Notes: generated by a model not told the origin, from the sequence alone. Counted from the first letter of the stretch, positions 52,211 to 61,763 are shown. The stretch: DNA of 64,000 bases from Chitinophaga polysaccharea (GCF_007829335.1 NZ_VIWO01000001.1:496001-560000), one strand, 5' to 3'. Numbers and translations: made by a program.

Positions 52211-55200
52211 TTAAAAATTAATTTCAAGACCTGCAAACCATTTAGTGCTGGATGGATACTTAATGGAGTTGATACCACGATCATCTACCTCAGGATCCAG
52301 ACCAGAGAATTTGGTTAATGTCCACAGGTTATCACCGCCGATAGAAATTCTGGCGTTGCCAATATGCACGCGGTCCAGCCAGGCTTTTGGCAGTGTATAG
52401 CTCAGGTTCACGTTTCTTAAACGCAGGTAGCTACCGTCTTCCAGGAAGCGGGAAGATGGTTTATGTGAATTTTTGTTACCCTTGATTTTAAACAATGGGT
52501 GGGTAGCATTGTCGCCCGGCTTCTGCCAACGGCTCCAGCCATTATCCAGCTCCATCATATTGTAAGTATAGTAAGCGCCGTCGTTATCCATCAGCTCACG
52601 GGTGTTGTTATACACCTGGTTGCCGGAAACAAAAGCCAGGAAGGCACTCAGTTGAAAGTTTTTGTAAGAGAAAGTATTACGCATCCCTCCGAAGAACTTC
52701 GGCGTAGCAGTACCTACAATTTGCAGGGAGGCATCGTTATAGTTGTTGGTCGTGGTTTTACCGGTTACTTTACCATCTGCATCGGTAATCAGTTTTTCCC
52801 ACAGAGGATCACCATTGGATGGATCCACGCCAGCCCATTTGCGCATATAGAAGCTGCGCATGTCTTGTCCCTGGCGTAATACAAAGTAACCACTGATAGG
52901 ATCAATGATCTGATCTTTACCACCATATAGTTCTGTTACCTTGTTTTTATTGAAGCCAATATTGAAGTCGGTGCTCCATTTAAACGCCCCCACCAGGTTG
53001 TCGGTACTCAGGTTAATCTCAATTCCTTTATTACGCACGGACCCTATGTTCTGTGAAATGTAGCTATAGCCGGCGGTTCCAGGCAGCGGCACATTAAACA
53101 GCAAGTCTTTGTTATCTTTCTGGTAAAGCTCCAGTGTCAGGTTAATCCGGTTGAATAAACCCAGGTCGATACCGATATTGGTATTGTAAGCTTTCTCCCA
53201 GGAAAGATTTGGCACATTATAAATGCTTTGGTAAGCGGCGGGAAATCCGTTGTACTGGGTATTGATGGCATAGGCGCCAATAGCACTATAATCGCCGATT
53301 TCCGCATTACCGGTAGTACCATAACTGGCCCTCAGTTTCAGGTTGGTAATCGCTTTAATTTGCTTGATGAAGTTTTCTTCGGAGATAGCCCAGGAAGCAC
53401 CAAACGCATAGAAGTTACCATACTGTTGGTTAGCACCGAATTTGGAAGATCCGTCTCTTCTGAAGGAAGAGGTGAAATAATATTTATAAGCGTAGTTATA
53501 GTTTGCCTGAACAAAGTAAGAATTGAAGGCGCGGTCTACCTTAGAGCCTCCGATAGACATAGGAGCAGAAGTACCATCCAGTACGCTTACTCCTTGTATG
53601 ATACCTTTACCTTTTGCGTTAATATCATTCAGGTGAGTTTGCTGAAATTCAGCGCCTACCAGTCCATCCAGGTTATGTTTTTTGTTGATGGTATACCTTG
53701 CCCTTAACAGGTTGGAGCTGATATAGCTGGAAGTATCCTGGTAGTAGTTATACAGGTTACCACGATCGTCGGAGCCGGCAGATGTTCTCACATCTCCGTT
53801 ACTTTCCTGGTTAAAGTGGTAATACTGCGCGCGGTTGGTAGTACTGAAAGTCAACCATTTGGTGATGTCATATTCCAGTTTCACCAATGCTTCGAGCGAT
53901 TGTCTTTTGTTTTTGGTGTAGTTATATTGCTGGTCATACAGGAAGTTGGTCATATCCCTTCCGTACCAGTTGTCTGCGGTAAGTGGGTTTACCGGCTTGC
54001 CTTGTGCGTTGTAGGCTTTATCCCATGGCAGGTTGGTATAGTATTGATACAACGAACCGTTGGAGTTATCTTTATCAGATGTTTGGGTTCCGGCTACGTT
54101 GAAGGTAACACGAAATTTATCGGTAATGTTGTGGTCGAGGTTGAGGCGTGCGCTGAAACGCTCTACGCCGGTACCTTTCAGGATACCATCTTCTTTATAG
54201 TAGTTACCGCCGAGGTAGAATTTAGTTTTTTCATTGCCGCCGCTGGTAGATAATTCGTAGTTCTGATTGGAGGCATTCTGGAAGGCCAGTTTTTGCCAGT
54301 TTGTATTTATATTCCGGAGAGAGGGGTCCAACTTGGCTCCTGCGGCGGTTTGCAGGTCATACAGTTCGGTACCGTTCATCAGGTGAAAGTGCCCGGTATT
54401 AAGGTGGGCTGTTCCAACGTTGGTGCGGAAGTTGACCTGTGTTTTACCGGCTTTACCTCTTTTAGTAGTGATAACCATTACGCCATTGGCAGCGCGGGCG
54501 CCATATAATGTGGTAGCTGCCGCATCTTTCAGGATGGTAACGCTTTCAATATCACTGGGATTGGGTAGTCCGCCGATGATACCATCTACCACCACCAGTG
54601 GTGAATTGCCGGCAGTTAATGTACCGTTACCACGGATACGGATGGCTGGCGCTGCAGCCGGGTCGCCGGAGCTGTTACCTACAAACACGCCACTCACTTT
54701 ACCCTGGAGCATTTTGTCCATACTGCCGGCAGTAACGTCCTTCAGTTTAGCGCCGCTTACAGCTTGCGCAGCCCCGGTGAGGTTTTTGGTAGTAGTGGTG
54801 GTATAGCCCATTACTACTACTTCTTCCAGTTTTTTAGTATCTCCGTCCAGTTTCACATTAATTTCCTGCCGACTGCCTACTACTAATTTTTGCGGTGTAT
54901 AACCGATAAAGGAAAACACCAGCACGCTACTTTCTGAAGGTGCGGTGATCGTGTATTTCCCGGTAGCATCTGTTACAGCACCAATGGTGGTTCCTTCTAC
55001 GGCTACGGTAACGCCGGGCAGCGGCTCTTTTGTAACAGCATCTGTTACATAACCGGTTACTTTTACCTGTGCAGTATTGATGGGAGTAATCACTACCAGG
55101 TTGTTTTCCAATACACGATAAGTAACGTTGGTACTGTTAATGAGCAGCTTCAGGATATCGTTAATCTTTTTGTCCTTTACGTCGATAGTGACTGTCTTAT

Positions 55201-55438
55201 TTAAATCCGTGAAGTTCTCGTTATAGAAGAAGCGATAATTGCTGCTGTTCTCTATGAGCTTAAATACCTCTTTCACACTAGTATTTTCAGCATGTAGTTC
55301 TTTTATTTTATCCTGCGCAAAAGCGCCAGCGGATACTTGTAAAAAACTTCCGAAAATCAGCAGCCCCGTCAGTTTTGTCATGAGCAAAAATTTTCGCCCG
55401 GGGCAAAAAAATGCCGCCAGGTTTGCAGTGGATTTCAT
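52211..55438 (-). CDS. SusC/RagA-family TonB-linked outer-membrane transporter with STN domain
   Basis: 1075 residues. After a signal peptide comes an STN (secretin/TonB N-terminal) domain (about 45-115; KELHAENTSVKEVFKLIENSSNYRFFYNE), then a carboxypeptidase-like domain (VTGYVTDAVTKEPLPGVTVAVEGTTIGAVTDATGKYTI), a plug with LEEVVVMGY, and the 22-strand barrel. The STN domain is a sign that transport is coupled to FecR/ECF signalling. Follows the candidate antisense RNA region. Confidence 0.97.
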   Translation of the reverse strand: MKSTANLAAFFCPGRKFLLMTKLTGLLIFGSFLQVSAGAFAQDKIKELHAENTSVKEVFKLIENSSNYRFFYNENFTDLNKTVTIDVKDKKINDILKLLINSTNVTYRVLENNLVVITPINTAQVKVTGYVTDAVTKEPLPGVTVAVEGTTIGAVTDATGKYTITAPSESSVLVFSFIGYTPQKLVVGSRQEINVKLDGDTKKLEEVVVMGYTTTTTKNLTGAAQAVSGAKLKDVTAGSMDKMLQGKVSGVFVGNSSGDPAAAPAIRIRGNGTLTAGNSPLVVVDGIIGGLPNPSDIESVTILKDAAATTLYGARAANGVMVITTKRGKAGKTQVNFRTNVGTAHLNTGHFHLMNGTELYDLQTAAGAKLDPSLRNINTNWQKLAFQNASNQNYELSTSGGNEKTKFYLGGNYYKEDGILKGTGVERFSARLNLDHNITDKFRVTFNVAGTQTSDKDNSNGSLYQYYTNLPWDKAYNAQGKPVNPLTADNWYGRDMTNFLYDQQYNYTKNKRQSLEALVKLEYDITKWLTFSTTNRAQYYHFNQESNGDVRTSAGSDDRGNLYNYYQDTSSYISSNLLRARYTINKKHNLDGLVGAEFQQTHLNDINAKGKGIIQGVSVLDGTSAPMSIGGSKVDRAFNSYFVQANYNYAYKYYFTSSFRRDGSSKFGANQQYGNFYAFGASWAISEENFIKQIKAITNLKLRASYGTTGNAEIGDYSAIGAYAINTQYNGFPAAYQSIYNVPNLSWEKAYNTNIGIDLGLFNRINLTLELYQKDNKDLLFNVPLPGTAGYSYISQNIGSVRNKGIEINLSTDNLVGAFKWSTDFNIGFNKNKVTELYGGKDQIIDPISGYFVLRQGQDMRSFYMRKWAGVDPSNGDPLWEKLITDADGKVTGKTTTNNYNDASLQIVGTATPKFFGGMRNTFSYKNFQLSAFLAFVSGNQVYNNTRELMDNDGAYYTYNMMELDNGWSRWQKPGDNATHPLFKIKGNKNSHKPSSRFLEDGSYLRLRNVNLSYTLPKAWLDRVHIGNARISIGGDNLWTLTKFSGLDPEVDDRGINSIKYPSSTKWFAGLEINF

Positions 55439-55460
55439 AAACTTGTATAGATTTTAGTTA

Positions 55461-55554
55461 AACGAATGATTACGGTGGATGCCCGTCGCAAAGGCATTTT
55501 CACCAACAAATGTTGTTCGTTGATTGGGGTAAGTCGCATTACCCCAATTTTTTT
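55461..55554 (+). ncRNA. Candidate structured antisense RNA opposite the susC leader
   Basis: On the plus strand, against the direction of all PUL genes, there is an intrinsic terminator: ATTGGGGTAA (55523-55532) pairs perfectly with TTACCCCAAT (55539-55548) and runs into TTTTTT. Upstream, AACGAA (55461-55466) pairs with TTCGTT (55516-55521), enclosing stems GGTG-ATGCC (474-483)/GGCAT-CACC (493-504) and CAACA/TGTTG (504-515). A partial promoter (TTTG 55422-55425, TAGATTTT 55448-55455) precedes. In Bacteroides PULs, antisense RNAs such as DonS lie between anti-sigma and susC genes and repress them. Confidence 0.5.
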
Positions 55555-55629
55555 AATTGTTCATACCGTGCATGTAAGTTGATTTTATAGGTGATTAAAT
55601 ATTGCTACGTCATATACCAGCGGTGGTTT

Positions 55630-56739
55630 TTACCGGGTCTTAAATGCTTTTAAATATTTGTTTTTCAATTCATTATCTAACTCCAGCGTCACTACTCCGC
55701 TATCGATGGAATATTTCAGCGGCGCGGTTAGCTTCAGGATATTCAATACCTGCTCAAGGGTTTCCTGGCGAAAGGTGCCACTGAACCGGTAGTCTTTTAG
55801 CTCCTGGTCTTTAAAAATCACCTTTACATTAAACCTCCGCTCCATGGTGATGGCAAGTTCGTCCAGGGTTTGGGCAGCTACCATCCAATTGCCGTCTTTC
55901 CACGCGGTGTATATTTCTGTATCCTTTACATCCAGGCTCTCTATTGGGGTAGCCGTGCTGCTATCTCCCGGGTAATTGACCTTTTTCTGTTGTTCACCTT
56001 TGTTGGTTGATATGGTTTTGTTATATACCACATGCTGGTGAGGTTTCATCATGATGCCGAAAGGTGTTTGAGTGTTGCTCCCGTCAATTTTCACTTCTCC
56101 TTCTACCAGGGTAGTAACCACCGTTTTGTCTTCCGGATAGGCCTTTACATTGAAAGAGGTGCCGAGTGCGAGTATTCGCAGATCGGAAGCCTTTACTGTA
56201 AAGGGTTTCTGTGCATTAGTGTGTACTTTAAAAAATGCTTCTCCTTCCAGTTTCACTTCACGGCCACGGAGATTATAAGATTGTGCATACTGCAGCTTGC
56301 TGCCTGCATTAAGCCATACTTCCGTGCCGTCCGACAATTCAATTTTAGTGGTAGCGCCTTTGGGACTGATCACGGTTACGATCGCGTTATTGCTGTCATT
56401 TTTCCGGGATACAGACCAGGCATATACCAACCCACTGCCAATCAGGAAGGGCAGCGCGTAAGATGCTGCTATCCGCAGATAATTTTTCCATTTGCTCACT
56501 TTTACCACCGGTGTTATGCCCATGTTGTGCTGTACGCTATCCCAGGCTGCGAGGGCATCATAATTCCCTGGCTGGGCCGTCATTTGCCAGGCATCTCTCA
56601 GTTGCAGGAAATAAGCCTGGTTTATTGGTGATTCATTTATCCACTGTTCCAGTATTTCTTGTGCATCCCCGGAAATATTGCCGGACAAAAAGCGTGCGAT
56701 CAGGTCGTTTACCTGCTCCTGTGTATAGTTAAGCCCCAT
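55630..56739 (-). CDS. FecR-family anti-sigma factor
   Basis: 369 residues. An N-terminal helical sigma-binding part (about 1-70; FLSGNISGDAQEILEQWINESP), one membrane segment (about 86-106, IAASYALPFLIGSGLVYAW), the FecR domain (TTKIELSDGTEVWLNAGSKLQY) and a C-terminal STN-interacting DUF4974-like part (RRFNVKVIFKDQELKDYRFSGTF). It should hold the downstream sigma factor silent until the SusC STN domain signals substrate transport. Confidence 0.96.
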   Translation of the reverse strand: MGLNYTQEQVNDLIARFLSGNISGDAQEILEQWINESPINQAYFLQLRDAWQMTAQPGNYDALAAWDSVQHNMGITPVVKVSKWKNYLRIAASYALPFLIGSGLVYAWSVSRKNDSNNAIVTVISPKGATTKIELSDGTEVWLNAGSKLQYAQSYNLRGREVKLEGEAFFKVHTNAQKPFTVKASDLRILALGTSFNVKAYPEDKTVVTTLVEGEVKIDGSNTQTPFGIMMKPHQHVVYNKTISTNKGEQQKKVNYPGDSSTATPIESLDVKDTEIYTAWKDGNWMVAAQTLDELAITMERRFNVKVIFKDQELKDYRFSGTFRQETLEQVLNILKLTAPLKYSIDSGVVTLELDNELKNKYLKAFKTR

Positions 56740-56823
56740 AATCTCTGTAAACAGATACTAAGACAACATTCCGGAACAAACAGGGTGACAAGCATCAAAA
56801 AAATTTTGTTTTAAATTAATCAT

Positions 56824-57345
56824 TCATTTCAGCAAGGGAAGTAGTTCATCGCGCAATCGTTGCAGGGCGCGGGTCATCTGGGTTTTAACGGTGTTGACGG
56901 AGATGCCCAGGTGGCGGGAAATTTCGGGATAACTCAATTGTTCAAAGCGACTGAGGCGAAACACATCCTGGCATTGCGGGGGTAATTTCCTGATGGCTTT
57001 CTCGGCCAGTATTTCCAGCTCAGCGTGTTCCAGCTTTTCAACGGGCGAATGGGTAGATGCCATGCTGAACAGGGAAATACGGGATTCCACCTGTTGCAGT
57101 AATTCGTCGCTATATCTCGCTCTTACCTTATGTTGTTTAATATAATTAAGACAATTATTTTGTACGGCCCTGTACAGGTATGCCTTTTCAGACACCTGGA
57201 TATCCAGATCGTCAAACTTCTCCCATATTTTCATGAAGGTGTCCTGTACAATTTCTTCCGCCAATTCATGCCTGTTCACAAAATCATAAGCAAATGTGCA
57301 GAGCGCAGGGTAATACTTCTTGAATAACGATTCAAAAGTGGGCAT
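56824..57345 (-). CDS. ECF RNA polymerase sigma factor of the PUL
   Basis: 173 residues from the ATG at 57345; a TTG at 57387 would add 14 residues. Region 2 (FESLFKKYYPALCTFAYDFVNRHELAEEIVQDTFMKIWEKFDDLDI) and region 4 (LPPQCQDVFRLSRFEQLSYPEISRHLGISVNTVKTQMTRALQRLRDEL) are clear. It activates the SusCD operon when released by FecR. First gene of the PUL, 84 bases before fecR. Confidence 0.96.
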   Translation of the reverse strand: MPTFESLFKKYYPALCTFAYDFVNRHELAEEIVQDTFMKIWEKFDDLDIQVSEKAYLYRAVQNNCLNYIKQHKVRARYSDELLQQVESRISLFSMASTHSPVEKLEHAELEILAEKAIRKLPPQCQDVFRLSRFEQLSYPEISRHLGISVNTVKTQMTRALQRLRDELLPLLK

Positions 57346-57446
57346 TCGATGTTGTTGCTGGGCAATATTTTTACTTCGTTCCTCCAAAATCTATAGTCAT
57401 CCTCACCATGTTCACTGTGCCGAAAAGATACGGAAACTAGCCCCAA

Positions 57447-57478
57447 TAAAAAAACGCGGGTTTATAGCCCGCGTTTTC
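57447..57478 (-). terminator. Terminator of the lptB-GH3-fabG operon
   Basis: AAAACGCGGG (57451-57460) pairs with CCCGCGTTTT (57468-57477). On the minus strand it runs into TTTTTTTATTG. Confidence 0.85.
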
Positions 57479-57498
57479 CTACTATTTAATCAGTTGAA

Positions 57499-58248
57499 TT
57501 ACATACACAAACCACCGCAAGCGCTGATCGTTTGGCCGGTTACATAGCCGCTCATATCGGAAGCCAGGAACAGGCATACATTGGCGATGTCTTCAGGCGT
57601 GCCGAAGCGGGCCAGCGGAATTTGTTGAATATAGTTGGCCGCCCCTTCCCCTTCTTTGAGGTATTGGGTCATATCTGTTTCTACGAAGCCTGGTGCCACC
57701 GCATTACAACGGATGTTACGGCTACCCAGTTCCTGTGCAATAGATTTGGAGAATCCAATAATACCGGCTTTCGAAGCGGCATAGCTGCTCTGGCCGGCAT
57801 TACCCATGATACCTATCACGGAGCTCATGTTAATGATACTACCGCTCTTAGCCTTCATCATAGGACGTATTACCTGCTTGGTCATATTGTATACACTCTT
57901 CAGGTTGATGTTCATTACATCATCCCATTGATCAGGGCTCATGCGGAGCAGGAGATTATCTTTGGAGATACCAGCGTTGTTAACACAGATATCAATTTTG
58001 CCGAATTCTTTCAATACATCTGCTACCAGTGTTTCGCACTCTTCGTATACGCCGGCATTGGATTTATATGCTTTGGCTTTAACGCCCAAGGCCGTCAGTT
58101 TTGCTTCGAGCGCTTTGGCTTTCTCATCAGAGCTTACATAGGTAAATGCTACATCAGCTCCCTGTGCTGCAAATTTCAAAGCAATGGCTTCTCCGATACC
58201 ACGGCTGGCGCCTGTAACTATCGCTACTTTGTTCTCCAGTAATTTCAT
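57499..58248 (-). CDS. fabG: 3-oxoacyl-[acyl-carrier-protein] reductase
   Basis: 249 residues. SDR fold with NAD(P)-binding KVAIVTGASRGIGEAIALKFA and the catalytic Ser-Tyr-Lys set (Ser in SSVIGIMG, YAASKAG). Reduces 3-ketoacyl-ACP in fatty acid synthesis. Last gene of a set lptB-GH3-fabG with gaps of 22 and 17 bases. Confidence 0.95.
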   Translation of the reverse strand: MKLLENKVAIVTGASRGIGEAIALKFAAQGADVAFTYVSSDEKAKALEAKLTALGVKAKAYKSNAGVYEECETLVADVLKEFGKIDICVNNAGISKDNLLLRMSPDQWDDVMNINLKSVYNMTKQVIRPMMKAKSGSIINMSSVIGIMGNAGQSSYAASKAGIIGFSKSIAQELGSRNIRCNAVAPGFVETDMTQYLKEGEGAANYIQQIPLARFGTPEDIANVCLFLASDMSGYVTGQTISACGGLCM

Positions 58249-58265
58249 GTTATAGTTGATAGGTT

Positions 58266-59798
58266 TTAAGCATTCATGTTATCAGCCGCAAATTTCAGGA
58301 TTTCTTCCAGGTAATTGCGGTCATTGTTTAAACGAGGTACTTTATGTTGTCCACCAAGTTTACCTTTACTTTTCAGGAACTCACAAAAAGTACCGGCCGG
58401 CAATACATGTATCAAGGGCATATGCAGGGCAATATCTTTATACCTCTTGGCTTCGTAGTCAGAATTGATGGCCTTGAGCGTATTGTCCATTACTGTGGTA
58501 AACCGGTTAATATCATCCGGCGCTACTTCAAATTCCACCAGCCATTCATGTCCACCATTGCCATGATCACTGAAGTACACAGGGGCTGCAGTATAATCAT
58601 TTACAACAGCACCGGTAGCTTCAGCAGCTTTCGCAATAGCGGTGTCAGAGTTTTCCACAATGACTTCTTCTCCAAAAGCATTGATAAATGATTTGGTTCT
58701 GCCGCTTACTTTAATGCGATAAGGAAGCAGGGAAGTAAACTGGATGGTGTCTCCAACCATATAGCGCCATAGGCCGCCATTGGTGCTGATTACCAGCGCA
58801 TAGTTTTTACCCAGTTCCACTTCCTGTAACTGAAGGGTGCGCGGTTCATCTTTACCCAGCTCCTCCATAGGCATGAACTCATAGAAGATGCCGTGGTTAA
58901 GGAATAGCAACAGCCCATCTTCTCCAATCACGTCCTGGGCGGCAAAGAAGCCTTCTGATGCATTATAGGTTTCCTGGTAATGCATCAGTGGTTTGCGGAT
59001 CAGTTTTCTGAACTGTTCGCGGTACGGTGTAAAGCTTACGCCACCGTGCATATATAATTCCAGATTAGGCCATACGTCAGCCAGGTTGTCTGTGCCGGTG
59101 AGTTCAAAAATGCGTTTAATCAATACGATAGTCCAGGTAGGTACCCCTGCAATAGAGGTTACATTTTCATGGATAACTGCATTGGCCATGCGTTCTATCT
59201 TTTCTTCCCATTCATCCATGAGGGCTATTTCCAGGTCGGGGGTACGGATCATATTACCATAGAACGGCATGTTCTGCAGCATCACCGCACTCAGATCGCC
59301 AAAGTAGGAGTCGCTGTTTTCCGACAGTTTGTTTACCTGGTGACTGCCGCCGATGACCAGTGATTTACCGGTAAACACATCGGAGTCAGGGAAGTTATTA
59401 TAATAGAGAGAAATTACATCGCGACCCGAGCGGTAGTGGCATTCATCGAGACTTTCCACCGTTACGGGAATAAACTTGCTTTTATCAGCAGTAGTCCCGC
59501 TCGATTTAGCAAACCATTTGATAGGAGTATTCCAAAGCACATTCTGTTGTCCTTCCATCGTTCGCTGTATATAGGGCTTGATGGTATCGTAGGTATGAAT
59601 AGGAACGCGCTGCTTATATTCGTCTATCTTATAAATTTTCGAAAAGCCGTATTGTTTACCAAATTCGGTATACTGAGCGGCACTAATAAGGTTTTGGAAT
59701 ACCTGCTGCTGCACCTGCACGGGATACTGCATAAAATATGCAATACGCCCCATGCGCAATCTTGCCAGTTGTGATATTGCAGGACTTAAAATTCTCAT
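58266..59798 (-). CDS. GH3 auxin-responsive promoter family protein (acyl-adenylate-type)
   Basis: 510 residues from the ATG at 59798; a longer in-frame reading overlaps lptB. It fits the bacterial members of the GH3 family: WFAKSSGTTADKSKFIPVT (ATP-binding), DVFTGKSLVIGGSHQVN, YNASEGFFAAQD and GGLWRYMVGDTIQF. In plants GH3 enzymes join amino acids to hormone acids through acyl-adenylates. Bacterial ones have no firm role. Its place between lptB and fabG suggests an envelope lipid role, which is inference. Confidence 0.9.
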   Translation of the reverse strand: MRILSPAISQLARLRMGRIAYFMQYPVQVQQQVFQNLISAAQYTEFGKQYGFSKIYKIDEYKQRVPIHTYDTIKPYIQRTMEGQQNVLWNTPIKWFAKSSGTTADKSKFIPVTVESLDECHYRSGRDVISLYYNNFPDSDVFTGKSLVIGGSHQVNKLSENSDSYFGDLSAVMLQNMPFYGNMIRTPDLEIALMDEWEEKIERMANAVIHENVTSIAGVPTWTIVLIKRIFELTGTDNLADVWPNLELYMHGGVSFTPYREQFRKLIRKPLMHYQETYNASEGFFAAQDVIGEDGLLLFLNHGIFYEFMPMEELGKDEPRTLQLQEVELGKNYALVISTNGGLWRYMVGDTIQFTSLLPYRIKVSGRTKSFINAFGEEVIVENSDTAIAKAAEATGAVVNDYTAAPVYFSDHGNGGHEWLVEFEVAPDDINRFTTVMDNTLKAINSDYEAKRYKDIALHMPLIHVLPAGTFCEFLKSKGKLGGQHKVPRLNNDRNYLEEILKFAADNMNA

Positions 59799-59820
59799 AT
59801 AGGATGCTGTAGAATTATTT

Positions 59821-60582
59821 TTACTGTTTTGCTGCTTCGTCGAGGTAATCTTTCCGGCGCAGGATAAAATTCTGGCCAAGATACACTTTTCTTACCTGTT
59901 CGTCAGCTGCCAGCTCTTCCGCTGTTCCGGATTTAAGGATTTTACCTTCAAACAGCAGGTAAGCCCGGTCCGTGATAGAGAGTGTTTCCTGCACATTGTG
60001 GTCCGTAATGAGGATACCGATATTCTTATATTTCAGTTTGGCTACAATTCCCTGGATATCTTCCACCGCAATAGGGTCGATACCGGCAAAAGGCTCATCC
60101 AGCAGAATAAATTTTGGATCTACCGCCAGGGCCCGGGCTATTTCAGTACGGCGGCGCTCTCCCCCGCTCAGTACATCACCGGGGCTTTTACGCACGTGGG
60201 TAAGCCTGAATTCGGCCAACAGGCTCTCCAGTTTTTCTTTTTGTTCTGCTTTTTTCAGCTTTGTCATTTCCAATACCGCAGCGATATTGTCTTCCACGCT
60301 GAGCTTTCTGAATACGGAAGCCTCCTGCGGGAGATAGCCAATACCCATTTGTGCTCTTTTGTACATGGGCAGTTTGGTAATATTCTGGTCATCCAGGTAT
60401 ACGTTACCTTCGTCTGGCTTAATAAGCCCTACCACCATGTAGAAGGAGGTTGTTTTACCTGCTCCGTTAGGGCCCAGCAGCCCTACTATCTCTCCCTGAG
60501 ACACCTCCACAGATACATGGTTTACCACCGTTCTGTTGCCGTAACGCTTTACCAGCTGGTCTGTATGTATTCTTAATGCCAT
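59821..60582 (-). CDS. lptB: LPS export ABC transporter ATP-binding protein
   Basis: 253 residues from the ATG at 60582. Walker A ([20 protein letters not shown]), ABC signature ([16 protein letters not shown]), Walker B ([19 protein letters not shown]) and the His switch (ITDHNVQ) are intact. LptB powers transport of lipopolysaccharide from the inner membrane. A -7 promoter element is five bases from ATG (60588-60595), so its mRNA may be leaderless. A GTG at 60618 is a less likely start. Confidence 0.96.
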   Translation of the reverse strand: MALRIHTDQLVKRYGNRTVVNHVSVEVSQGEIVGLLGPNGAGKTTSFYMVVGLIKPDEGNVYLDDQNITKLPMYKRAQMGIGYLPQEASVFRKLSVEDNIAAVLEMTKLKKAEQKEKLESLLAEFRLTHVRKSPGDVLSGGERRRTEIARALAVDPKFILLDEPFAGIDPIAVEDIQGIVAKLKYKNIGILITDHNVQETLSITDRAYLLFEGKILKSGTAEELAADEQVRKVYLGQNFILRRKDYLDEAAKQ

Positions 60583-60587
60583 ATGAT

Positions 60588-60595
60588 CAAACTTA
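60588..60595 (-). promoter_or_regulatory. -7 element abutting the lptB start codon
   Basis: TAAGTTTG on the minus strand, with five bases (ATCAT) before the ATG at 60582. Predicts a leaderless mRNA for the lptB operon. Confidence 0.55.
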
Positions 60596-60678
60596 GCAAA
60601 AATAAGCAATTCATTCACTTAGCCTAGTTATAGTTGAGATAAGATTAAAATTGATCTGATTATAATTAGGGGATATCT

Positions 60679-60686
60679 TATTTTTG
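60679..60686 (+). promoter_or_regulatory. -7 promoter element of metF
   Basis: TATTTTTG matches TAnnTTTG. A TTG at 60651-60653 is 25 bases upstream, slightly too far. Leader of about 60 bases. Confidence 0.4.
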
Positions 60687-60751
60687 CCCGCGTATTTTTA
60701 GCTGGAATAAGGGCACCAGGATCTTCCCCATTCCTCAAAGACGATAACTTT

Positions 60752-61705
60752 ATGAAAGTAACTGAACATATTGCGCAGGCAAAAGACACGCTGATTTCTT
60801 TTGAAATCCTTCCCCCGCTGAAAGGAAAGAGCATTGAGTCGATCTATGATCACCTGGACCCCCTGATGGAGTTCAAGCCGGCTTTTATCAATGTCACCTA
60901 CCATCGCAGCGAGCATATGTTCAAGAAGAAGGCAGATGGTTCCTTTGAAAAGGTGGAAATCCGTAAACGTCCCGGTACAGTAGGCATTTGCGCGGCCATT
61001 ATGAACCATTATACCGTAGATGCAGTACCTCACCTTATCTGTGGCGGCTTTAGCCGGGAAGAAACAGAAAACGCCCTGATAGATCTCAACTTCCTGGGAA
61101 TTGACAATGTGTTGGTGTTACGTGGCGATGCTCCCAAAAATGAAACTTTCTTCGAACCCGACCCTCATGGACATAGCTATGCCATTGAGTTACTGGACCA
61201 GGTGGCTCATATGAATAACGGTGTATACCTGGAGGATGACCTGCAGGGAGGCGTTAAAACCAATTTCTGCATCGGCGTTGCCGGCTACCCGGAGAAGCAT
61301 TTTGAAGCGCCCAATATGCAAACAGATCTCGCCCATTTGAAGCGTAAAGTGGAAAATGGCGCCGATTATATCGTTACGCAGATGTTTTTCGACAACCAGA
61401 AATTTTTTGATTTCGTGACCAAGTGCCGGGAAATGGGTATTACAGTACCTATCATTCCGGGGTTAAAACCATTGACCAGTCGTAAACAAATGACCATGCT
61501 TCCCAGGATCTTCCACGTGGATATCCCGGCAGATCTGTCTACAGAAATTCTGAAATGTAAGACTGATAAGGATGTTGAGCTGGTAGGAACCGAATGGCTG
61601 ATTGCCCAATCAAAAGAATTAAAAGCATTTGGTGTTCCGGTGCTTCATTATTATACCCTCGGTAAACCTAAGGTGATCCAGAAAGCAGTAGCTGCTATCA
61701 TGTAA
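60752..61705 (+). CDS. metF: 5,10-methylenetetrahydrofolate reductase
   Basis: 317 residues, the usual bacterial length. ISFEILPPLKGKS opens the barrel; VTYHRSEHMF, CGGFSREETENALIDL, VLRGDAP and the FAD site segment ADYIVTQMFFDNQKFFDFV are present. Makes methyl-THF, the methyl donor for the MetH pair at 25585-29408. Divergent from lptB. Confidence 0.96.
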   Translation: MKVTEHIAQAKDTLISFEILPPLKGKSIESIYDHLDPLMEFKPAFINVTYHRSEHMFKKKADGSFEKVEIRKRPGTVGICAAIMNHYTVDAVPHLICGGFSREETENALIDLNFLGIDNVLVLRGDAPKNETFFEPDPHGHSYAIELLDQVAHMNNGVYLEDDLQGGVKTNFCIGVAGYPEKHFEAPNMQTDLAHLKRKVENGADYIVTQMFFDNQKFFDFVTKCREMGITVPIIPGLKPLTSRKQMTMLPRIFHVDIPADLSTEILKCKTDKDVELVGTEWLIAQSKELKAFGVPVLHYYTLGKPKVIQKAVAAIM

Positions 61706-61733
61706 TCATCTGCTAAATAACTGATAATGAAAT

Positions 61734-61763
61734 AAGGGAAGGACGGAAGTCTTTCCCTTTTTT
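61734..61763 (+). terminator. Terminator of metF
   Basis: AAGGGAAGGAC (61734-61744) pairs with GTCTTTCCCTT (61749-61759), one mismatch, followed by a T-run. Confidence 0.85.
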
